Positions 55,902 to 64,000 of a stretch of DNA of 64,000 nt are shown piece after piece (position 1 is the stretch's first letter; each line of letters opens with the position of its first letter). Made by a program: the position numbers and the translations under genes. Origin of the DNA: Haemaphysalis longicornis (taxonomy: Eukaryota > Arthropoda > Arachnida > Ixodida > Ixodidae); assembly GCA_013339765.2 (NCBI GenBank), contig CM023457.1, positions 27,424,909-27,488,908 of the forward strand. Reading direction: 5' to 3'. The notes below the pieces were generated by a model. The model did no database searches. It saw only the letters and a program-made list of their open reading frames with translations, and had not been told where the DNA came from.

Positions 55902-56604
55902 CCTTATTTACTCGCGTAATGATCAGAACTTTTTTCCCAAAAATATGATGCAAATTTAGGGGTGCGTTCATACGCAAGGTAATTTTTTCGCGAAAAACGT
56001 TTCAGCGCAGAAAACGCAAGTTGCAGGTCCGAATGTTTACGATAAGTCTCTGGAACATAATAAACATAACAAATAAAAATATAATACAAACTCCACCGAC
56101 AACTGAATCACCACCGAGTGACGCAAAATGCAGTGTTTTCATTACGGAACGCGCCGGAATTACGGAATTACGGAACGCGCCGGAACGAGAAATTTGCTGC
56201 GAGGTGAGAACAGGGTGACCAATAAGTGGCTGCTGCTGTCACAGTGTGGGACATCAAGACACGGCTGCCGACGTAACAAGCCGAGCGCGTTTTTTAATAT
56301 GCCTTGTGAGTACATTATGTGCATTTAGTGAGAGTTTCTTCCGCACCAATAACGAACTCATGCTTGCCGATATCGCTAATCTCATCAAGTCCGCGGCAAT
56401 AACGTAGCCATGTCCGCTTTGAAAGAGGAGGAAACTAAGGTAAGCACGACCACCGTTATCTAGACTTGGCACACATGCGACAAATGGCTGCGGCAAGTTC
56501 AGGGTGCGATCATTGCGCGGGAAATAAAAAAAAGTCGTATTTTGACGACGAACTTCAGGGGTGCGGTCATTACGCGAGTGCGATCATTATGCGAGTAAAT
56601 ACGG
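55902..56604. mobile_element. TA-flanked inverted-repeat element in unit copy 2
   Basis: 703 bases, termini CCTTATTTACTCGCGTAATG and, inverted, CCGTATTTACTCGCATAATG, flanked by TA at 55900-55901 and 56605-56606. The empty site at 45291-45305 in copy 1 differs by one base. Inside the right end is a row of related words (GTGCGGTCATTACGCGAG, GTGCGATCATTATGCGAG). No coding. Tc1/mariner-type by TA target. Confidence 0.88.
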
Positions 56605-57139
56605 TATATTCGGCTGCATAGTTTCGCACCAAGCTGGTATCCGCTGTCCGAAAAAAGCAGACAGTTGTTCGTATCCTCAAATATAGCGTTTCAGTGGAGC
56701 GCAGGAACGCACGAACGCCGGCTACGAAATAAAGCGAGTATACACTATACCGGGGTACATTTCAAAACGGCAACGAAAGTTTCTGCTGTGCCTTGTCACC
56801 ACATCCGGATGTCTGAACATGGCACGAGCCGTTTTCGTGATTTTTTTGGACTTAACATGCTTATAAACTACTGCAGCGACGACAAACAAAGAGTGCGTCA
56901 AAAAAGGTAGACTACATCACACATTCATAGCTCCTTTCAAAGCGCACACGCCCGTTGACATCCGCGTCCGTCGCTTAGGCGGAGTGATATCGTACATGAG
57001 CTACTGCCGTTCTTAACTTGTTCCTGAGTATAGGAGGAAACCCTTATGCGGTTTCTCTTAAACAGCATCCGTACCGCAACACTACGCGAAGTTAATGATC
57101 GCGACGTAGATTGTGGGCCTGACGGGTTAGCGTGCCGTG

Positions 57140-57690
57140 AGGGGCGAAGCAGTTGAACGACAACATTGAAGCTACTCCCGGCAAGGAGAGGGCAATTTAA
57201 GAGCTTTTTTCTTGCTCTTTGCACGGAAGTGTATACGCTACGCGTGGTGCTGGCTATATTTAGCTCGCGAGGTAATTGTGTACGCCGCGCACGACGCCGC
57301 CGTTGTGTGCTGTACTACACACACCGTCGTTGTCGGTGTGTGTGTAAAGTGCGTATGTGTGTGTGTGTGTGGGGGGGGGGGGGGGCAGGGGGGGGGCGCA
57401 TGGAACGCTTACGCACGCTTCGAGTTGACCGTTCGCGCGCCAAGTGAGGTTCAACGACGCGCTATACGTACGTGTGTTCAGGTGTACGTCACGAACGTTA
57501 ACGCGACACGATCCGCTACGCTTGTACGAACGTACACGAATCCTGCTTGAGACCGCTCATTAAGATAGCTCACGCGTTGCAGGAAATGGCGAAACGCAAT
57601 TGGGAGGGAGAAATGTGGCCTCTGGGGTTGTTTTTTTTTTTTATGCCCTATATTGTGTGGATGGATTGTGCGATGGTACGTTCGCATGAT
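57140..57690 (+). repeat. TATA-bearing sub-repeat F, copy 4, with G-rich tract
   Basis: Near-identical to 45840-46250 but with intact GGCTATATTTAGC (TATATTTA from 57255) and an expanded GT then G tract at 57356-57400. Confidence 0.65.
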
Positions 57691-57834
57691 GTTCTAATTC
57701 GCGCTGCGGCACCGCATCCCCGCTTCACAGTGATGCGAGCCATGGCCTTCCAGACCTGAAGAGCTCATTTCTTTCCAACCAAAGTATCAATGAAGTTTTG
57801 TTGTATCAAACACGGCGCACCTGGGTTTTCGGCC

Positions 57835-58340
57835 TCCTTATTTAGCGCAAAGAAAATTGCAGGTACATTTCAGGCAAAATCTGTGTATATAACCGGCAGC
57901 CCCCGCGTTCATTTAGTTAAGAACGCTTGTAGGGTTGGTTTTTACGATAATAAGCGAAAAAAGCAGCCGCGCAAGAAAAAAAAATGGCGCGTTCGAAATG
58001 ATGCAGAAAGGCTCCAGCCGCGCAAGAAAAAAAATGGCGCTTTCGAAATGACGGAGGAAGGCTCCAGCCTCGCAAGAAAAAAATTACGCGTTCGAAATGG
58101 CGCAAAAACAGCGCCAGCATACGAAATTAAAGGAAGCGCAAAAAGAACACGACTCCCGCTGGCGCAGTTTCAGGCAGGGGTCGAGTGTGCGCTGCGAAGG
58201 CGAAAAATGTGAAATGCAGCAGTGAGCGGATAACGGTGCTGCAGCCCATTATGACGAATCACTGCTCTGCACTTCCGACAGCTTTCACATTGAGTGGAAC
58301 GGCTTTAATTTTCGCTCTCTCTCTTACCGTCGTTCGCACG
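57835..58340 (-). repeat. Dispersed repeat family A, copy 3, with internal minisatellite
   Basis: Shares TTAGCGCAAAGAAAA, ACCGGCAGC..CCCGCGTTCATTTAG, CTCCCGCTGGCGCAGTTTC and GACAGCTTTCACATTGAGTGGAA with copy 2 (23700-24010). A block at 57970-58119 of three units of about 54 bases (CGCAAGAAAAAAAATGGCGC..TTCGAAATG) is unique to this copy. Confidence 0.7.
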
Positions 58341-58554
58341 GTTACAACGACGACGAGGCTCAGCCCAGAGAGGGCGCCGAAGGGCTGCGTTCTAAAATGC
58401 GGACGTCGGTTACGAAATAAGTGAAGTATATAGACCGGGAGGAAATCCTTCTTTTGCTTACTTTCGAAGCCGCATTCGTGCTGCAACGCTACGTAAAGTT
58501 GGTGCTTGCGAAGACAATTGAACATCTGAAGCATTTTTGTGTCGTTACGAAGAA

Positions 58555-58930
58555 GTTGAAGGGCAAGGGCAAGCAGCTATTCCGAGCAAGGGGCGGACAG
58601 CCTATGGACGCTTATTTCCTGCTCGTTGCGCGGATCATGCGTACGCTACGTGCGGTGCGGGCTATATTTAGCTCGGGGACCTTGCGCACGACGTAGCCGC
58701 TGCGTAAAAAAGTGCAGGTATACGTATGGTTCCCACACTGACGCTATTAGTGCGTGTGTTTGTGTGTGGTATGGAGACGCTTATATGCTCTTGCAGTTGA
58801 CCGCTCGCGCGGCAAGTGCGGCTCAGTGGGCGTGTTGCGTGCAAGCGTTCAGGCGTACGTCACGAGAGTGAACGCGACTCTGTCCGCTACGCTTGTACGC
58901 ACGTACACCAATCCTGCTTGAATCCGTTTT
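58555..58930 (+). repeat. TATA-bearing sub-repeat F, copy 5 (divergent)
   Basis: Core GTACGCTACGTGCGGTGCGG then GCTATATTTAGCTCGGG (TATATTTA from 58663) and a later TTCAGGCGTACGTCACGAG. Lies outside the duplicated units. Confidence 0.6.
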
Positions 58931-59739
58931 ATTCAAAATGTTCACGGGTTGCAGGAAATGGCGAAACGTGACTGAAAAAAAAAAACACACACACAGGGCT
59001 GCTAGCTACCAAGCTAAATACTACGATATCAAGCTGCCGGGACGTTTTCATAATTAAGTGAAGTTCCCGAACTTTAAATGTCGTTTCTGCATAATAAATA
59101 TTGCCATCCATGCATTTCTTCAGTGGTTCAGGACAAGCGGCTCTCTGGATCTGACCATGGATGCAAGGTGCTTTGCAGGCAATTTATAGCTGTTGACTGA
59201 TGTTTAAAACTCATGGTAGTGGCCAAATTCCGTCATAAGTCCGTATTGTCCATAAGTTCATGAGTCGATAAGTTCCGCCATAAGTCCAAGAGTCATTCCA
59301 TGACTCTTTCTCGCGTACTGTAAACAAGCGTATTGTCTAAACGACATTTTAATATCTGATAGAGAGTGCCCCCCAAAAGGCCACTTTCCCGCAGAGCACG
59401 TAAGACTGGTTGGGCGCTGAGCCGAAGAAGCCCTGAGGTCGATATCGGGAGTGGTAGCCATTTCTTCATAAGAGACATTGCAATACTTGTCAGAGTCACG
59501 GAATTTGAGAACAAGCTTGAGGGCCTCCCAGCAATTCAACGGCGTGCGAAGCTACAGGGGGTTCAAAATCCGTACCCGTCTTTGAGGGCTGCAAGACACG
59601 CACAGAAGAAGACACAGCGTCGTATCGCTTAGGTCCAGGCAAACCGGTGCAAATAACATCCTGAGTTACTCGGCCCTCGGAAGACTCTGCAGTAAATACA
59701 GGGATGGCAGTGCCTGGTTTGGCAATGCCTAGGCAACAT
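58931..59739. other. No gene recognised
   Basis: 59239-59290 has several CATAAGT(C/T)C repeats. Frames at 59258-59632 overlap on both strands and match nothing I know. Confidence 0.35.
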
Positions 59740-60430
59740 CGTTGACCATTCAACACTCATGCTCCAAAGGAAAACCGTCGGAAGCTGGAAATCGCGGAGG
59801 ACTTCGGCGTGAGTGTTGCTGGGACAACCGATCGCGTTGGGTCTGCAAAATACAAGAGATTCCCCTACTCATTTGCGTAACGTTGAACGCACTCTTTTCC
59901 ACAGAAGAATTGGAGGCAGCTCTTGCGGCTTGCAAGCGTAGTTTATCACCTGGTCACGATGGAGTCCTACTCCGCTCTACGCCACTGACTCTGAAGCTCA
60001 TCAAACACTCTGAGGTCGCTTTAATTAGACCTGGTTGGATGACCTTGCACCTACAAGGCGGAAATCTAGCCTTCCCGTACACCTGCTAAAGTAGTCTGGA
60101 ATAACCGCGTTACTGGCATCATGCCACCCAATTGCCCTGGCAGACGGCCTTGGCGGGGTCATGGAAAGAATGGACCTCACATGGATGCCGCGGCAAGCTG
60201 GGCCCCACAAGATACACTTCGAGGTTGTGGCTGGATTTCTCCGTCGGCTTTATTCTATCGACTGCGTGGGGGACTTGATAACGTATGCGCAGCGAGAAAA
60301 ACAGCCGCGAAAATCTGTCGGCCGCCATCCTTTTTTTTGCGTCAAGGGGCCTATGCTACAAGCGGGCCTGCTCGCAGTGCTATGCTACACACCCTGCAAC
60401 ACTTCGGATCCAATATCCGGTTACTGATGT
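59740..60430 (+). pseudogene. Degenerate LINE fragment, start of reverse transcriptase
   Basis: LNALFSTEELEAALAACKRS followed by LSPGHDGV (near 59885-59965) is the standard start of a LINE reverse transcriptase domain (xF-ELxxAL...PGPDG). Further on, HPIALADGLGGVMERMDL (near 60120) corresponds to the RPISLTS..KLLERM block. Later motifs are absent or unrecognisable. Multiple frame changes; inactive. Confidence 0.6.
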
Positions 60431-62040
60431 GACAAAACATCGTGCGCAGAAAACATTTTTTTTTTTATGGCAGTACTCCTAACATCGTAGCGCTTCATTA
60501 AGCGTGGTGCCCTCAAAGTGGAGCTTCATCCAAGTTCTCTTCGGGCTCGCAAAACGTAAAATACTAGCATTCAGTTAACGCACTGATCAATCTGCTTTTG
60601 GTATTCCACCAATAGCGTCATTGCTTACTTTGTGTGGCGGGAGATTTAAAAGTTTGTCCATATCTCTGAGCTCTTCTTTTGTGAAAACAAGGTTTCTTCG
60701 GAACGTATAATGTAACTGAATGAGTTGTTAAAGGCTTAGTTATTTTACATAAAACAAGGCTAGTCTTCATGTCACTTAGGTGGCCCAAAAAAGACTCACG
60801 TGTCTCCGTCTGCAGGAGCAGACATAACGCTGTTTACTGAGCTCTCTTGACTATTCTTTGATTTGAATCGACCGCCCATGGTGACGTAGCAGAAAGACTC
60901 GAATTACCGCACACAAGGAGTTTATTGCATAGGGGGCTGTTTGCATGGGAACTCCACTATGGTAAGCTAACCTACAAAAAAAAAAATGCTTTCGGGACTT
61001 TACACGACAGCGACCATACTCTAATTCCCGCGAGTATTTGAAAAAGCAGCCATCACGGCATCTTCGTAATACGCTCGTAAAAACTCGCTTGTATTACCAA
61101 ACACTGAAAAAAGTTTGAAATAATTGAGAGGGATATGTTATAACGAATGCTTTCATTACACGTAGTAGAGGGACTTTACCACCGGTGAAGATTTCAGATA
61201 TTAATGAGGCAAAATCAATGACAAAATCATTCACTTGAAATGGTCAGAACATACATTATTACAGATGGAGCTGTGGGATAGCCATTATTTCAGCCTATTT
61301 CGATTCCCACAAGAAATCTGAAATATGCGTAGCAAAAAAAAAACAAAAGGAATGTCTAGATTAGTGTGCCAGCTCATTCCTCAGACTCAGGTCATCACTG
61401 TGAGCCAGTGCAAACAGAATGTATACGAGTTGCCAACTTCCTGTCAATATTTCTCTCTGACGTGGCTGCACTACCTGTTTTCTGGACAGTACAAGCAACG
61501 TTCGAGGTCGAAAATGAGCGATGACATAGGTAGGTATTAACGTTGCAGAACCTGCTGCCAATCCCTATTTCTTTCTTTGGCGGTTGCCAAGCCCCGCACG
61601 GTTTTTATGCGCCAGACCTGCTTTTGTACGACCTAGTTGCCGCTACATTGAGGGGGACGCTGGGGGCCATACACTTCTTGCAAAAGTGTTTTTTTTTTCG
61701 GCAATAAAAATTTCGTACGATTGCACGCTTTCAAATAATAAAAAAAATACGAGCTTTTCCACCGTGAAGACGGATGACCAGCCATGCTTGTTAAAAAGCA
61801 CATGATATAGAGGTGATACAGAATTAGTTTGAAAGTCTGAACAATTTTTCATTTCTCTTAGCCTAGACGGCGTTGATCCCCGAGAAAGAGACATACTTAC
61901 ATGCACACACATCTGTTTTCGCTTTAATGGTTTTGATAGTGGTGCCTACTGATAACTAAGATACTCGAAATTCATTCCGAAGTGATGAGACGTATAAGCT
62001 TGAGGTCCTTAATGTTGAAAAAGCGAAAAGGACGCACGAC
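60431..62040. other. No gene recognised
   Basis: AT-rich, with no conserved frame and no repeat partner seen in the window. Confidence 0.4.
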
Positions 62041-63002
62041 AATAAAGCTGGCACGCACACGTGTTTTGTGCGTGCTTTGTGGGGGACGTGTTGTCGTGCG
62101 TGGTAGTGTGCGGCGTGAACTTGTCGTGTGTGCGTAAGTGTTGTGTGTGTGGTACTGTATGTGCGTGTCGTGTGTGCGTTCGTGTTGGTGGTCGTGTGCG
62201 TGCGTGTACGTGTGCGTGCTGTGCGTGCGTGTGGTAGTGTGCTTTGCTGTGTGTGCGTCGTTGTGCGTGCGTGCGTGCGTACGTGTGTGCGTACGTGCGT
62301 GGTGTGTGGTGCGTGCGTGTGCGGGTGTGTGTGTGTGCGTGGTCGTGTCGTGCGTGTGCGTGTGCGTGCGTGCGTGTGTGTGTCGTGTCGTACGTGTGCG
62401 TGGCGTGTGTGTGCGTCGTGTGCTGCGGTGTGTTGTGCGTGCGTGGCGTGCGTGTGTGTTGCGTGCGTGTGTGTGTGCGTGTCGTGCGTGCGTGCGTGTT
62501 CGTACGTGTGGTGTGTTGCGTGTGCGTGTGTCGTGGTGCGTACGTGGTGTGTGCGTGTGCGTGCGTGTGTGTGCGTGGGGTGCGGGCGTGTGCGTGCGTG
62601 CGTTGTGTGTCGTTTGTGTGCGTTTTGCGTACGTGTGCGGCTGTGTGCGTCGTGTGTGTGCGGGTGTGTGTGCGTGTGTGCGTGTGTGTGCGTGTGCGTT
62701 TCGTGTGCGTGTGCGTGATGCGTCGTGCGTGTGTGCGTGTGTGTGTGCGTGCGTGTGGCGTGTGCGTGCGTTGTGTGCGTACTGGTACGTGTGTGTGCGT
62801 GTGTGCGTAGTGTGGTGCTTTAGCGTGTGTGTGTGCGTACGTGGCGTGCGTGTGGTGCGTGTGGTGTGTGCGTGTGTGTGTGCGTGCGTGTGTGCGTGTG
62901 TCGTGTCGTGCGTGTGGCTGTGGTGTGTGGTGGTGTGTGTGTGTGTGTGGTGTGTGGTGTGTGTGTGTGTGTGTTGTGTGTGGTGTGTGTGCTGTGTGTG
63001 CA
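62041..63002 (+). repeat. Long GT/GC-rich array
   Basis: About 960 bases made almost entirely of GTGC, GTGT, CGTG and TACG words on this strand, irregular rather than strictly periodic. Open frames of up to 371 codons on the + strand (Cys/Val-rich) and 343 on the minus strand (Thr/His-rich) are composition artefacts. Alternating purine-pyrimidine sequence of this length can adopt Z-DNA. Confidence 0.9.
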
Positions 63003-63008
63003 AAATAG

Positions 63009-63226
63009 GCGCTACGTATGAGTTACGGATCCAAAGTCATGTTTGGCTGGGACCTTCCGCAGATGACGGGGGCATGAGTCCGGTCACTGACGCGGAGTGG
63101 AACGCATGCACCAACACCAGTGCGAAAGCCTTCATGGCGAGTAGTGGTATGTGTCAATGTGAGAATGCTCCCAAGTACGTGTTCATGTTCCTCAATGGAA
63201 CACTACAAGTGCAATTAGGAGGGGAG
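63009..63226 (+). CDS. Candidate internal exon of an unidentified secreted protein
   Basis: A 218-base open stretch bounded by an acceptor-like CAAAATAG (AG at 63007-63008) and an excellent donor (GAG then GTAACT at 63227). In the open frame it reads ATYELRIQSHVWLGPSADDG through MSPVTDAEWNACTNTSAKAF to CQCENAPKYVFMFLNGTLQV. It has three Cys and two N-glycosylation sequons (NTS, NGT), so an extracellular product is plausible. The upstream GT array would serve as the end of the preceding intron. I do not recognise the family and no partner exon is visible, so this could still be chance. Confidence 0.35.
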
Positions 63227-63364
63227 GTAACTCGGCGTGTCCTGCGCGGGTAGTCGTCACAGGACGTTGAGGCGTATACGTGACTCACGATTGCTTCCTC
63301 TCGCTTGCCTATAGGCTATACGGCGCCCGGGAAGTGCAAGGGGTGTCAGTTTTGAACAGAGGTT

Positions 63365-63660
63365 AGTGATTTTAGGGCCGAAGCCCCTCAGGGGCTCGGG
63401 CTGTCGCCATCTAATGTCGTCATCGTGATCGTAATTAGTACCCGGACACTCGTTCACGCCTAGCGCTAGAACGTAACGCGTACTAAGAAAACACCGGGAC
63501 ACTCGTTCACGCTTCGCGCTAGAGAGCTTCGTGCTTTAAGAAGAAGAAACACATTTATTTAGGAGCAAAGCCAGTTGACGATGAAGACACGATACTTTTA
63601 CAGCAAAGCTGTATATTTCTACCGCTTAACGGTTTTATCTTCGCGGGCAAAAACGCCAAG
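63365..63660 (-). repeat. Dispersed repeat family E, copy 2
   Basis: Inverted relative of 41166-41446. This copy has an internal duplication: GGACACTCGTTCACGC followed by a GCGCTAGA word occurs at 63451 and again at 63497. Confidence 0.7.
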
Positions 63661-64000
63661 GCACCAAGAATATACTTGTGCACTTCATGCTTCGCCGCTT
63701 CCCAGTTTTCATGATAGGGGAGAGGGCCCGGGATTTTTTTGTGGTGCCTGTCCATATTAAATAGTTGTGACAGCCGCGCCACATAGTACGCAAGCACCGT
63801 GGTATCGTGTCGAGTGTGTGGAAAGGGGATAACGACACTAGCAGGGCTATGGGTACGCGCGTGCTGTTTCTCAGCCACCCCATTTCCAACCACCCCACGG
63901 TATCCAGGTGGCCTGTAACACTACGTCGTGGAGCATGCTGCTAGCCTGGGCATGCAGAGAGTGTGTTTACTGGGTGTTTAATGAGAGTGTGTTTAATGTT
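63661..64000. other. No gene recognised
   Basis: Frames on the minus strand (63555-63898) overlap each other and show no domain. The right edge ends in a short GAGTGTGTTTA repeat. Confidence 0.35.

Larger units (their letters stand above)
46608..57690 (+). repeat. Duplicated unit, copy 2 (about 5.5 kb plus 5.6 kb insertions)
   Basis: Direct-orientation partner of 39938-46450. Four large insertions are absent from copy 1: LINE 47334-49060, LINE 49749-51079, SINE composite 53125-54981 and TA-flanked element 55902-56604. A smaller insertion lies at about 51578-51713. Away from these the two copies align end to end with scattered substitutions and small indels. Confidence 0.85.

Noticed and set aside
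62138..63253. 371-codon + strand frame, and the 343-codon minus strand frame at 61972-63003
   Set aside because: Both are produced by the GT/GC array (Cys/Val or Thr/His repeats). Only the last 72 codons of the + frame lie in ordinary sequence and are treated as a possible exon.

Overview
This is eukaryotic, metazoan DNA, gene-poor and packed with transposable elements. The repeat content (CR1-like, Tx1/L1-like and I-like LINE remnants, tRNA-derived SINEs with A/B boxes, dozens of short inverted-repeat elements, long GT and AAAT arrays) together with the SMAP exons fits an arthropod and most resembles what I know of hard-tick (Ixodida) genomes. That assignment is inference from style of repeats, not from a search.

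One host gene is clear: the first two coding exons of a SMAP-type Arf GTPase-activating protein on the minus strand (5001-5118 and 4086-4219), joined by a 781-base intron with consensus splice sites, with a CRE-type TGACGTCA upstream at 5224. The remaining exons must lie beyond the left edge, so 1-4085 is probably intron. A second possible host exon is an open, spliceable 218-base stretch at 63009-63226 that follows a 960-base GT/GC array. A 65-codon THAP-like zinc-finger fragment sits at 1655-1852.

The rest is mobile DNA. 5-17 kb: non-autonomous DNA elements, including three built from arrays of short palindromes (8872-9373, 9973-12090, 14258-15028). 17.4-19.5 kb: a CR1-like LINE split by a TTAA-flanked MITE. 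19.5-27.5 kb: repeat-derived, no gene seen, with a strong 100-base hairpin at 24559. 27.6-39.9 kb: five LINE remnants, one split by a TA-flanked pogo-like element. 39.9-57.7 kb: a direct tandem duplication of a roughly 5.6-kb non-coding unit; each copy was later hit by different insertions, so each copy supplies the empty site for insertions in the other. The second copy holds a three-layer nest (unit, SINE, palindrome-array element). 57.7-64 kb: further dispersed repeats, a degenerate LINE and the GT array.

The most interesting theme is that palindrome-array elements with quite different array motifs (GGCCATATATGG, ACTGGGACCAGT, TGACGGCATG) share a terminal motif of the form CCCTnnnGAAAATnCC, and two have clean 2-bp target duplications. 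This suggests one transposition system whose internal binding-site arrays have diversified.
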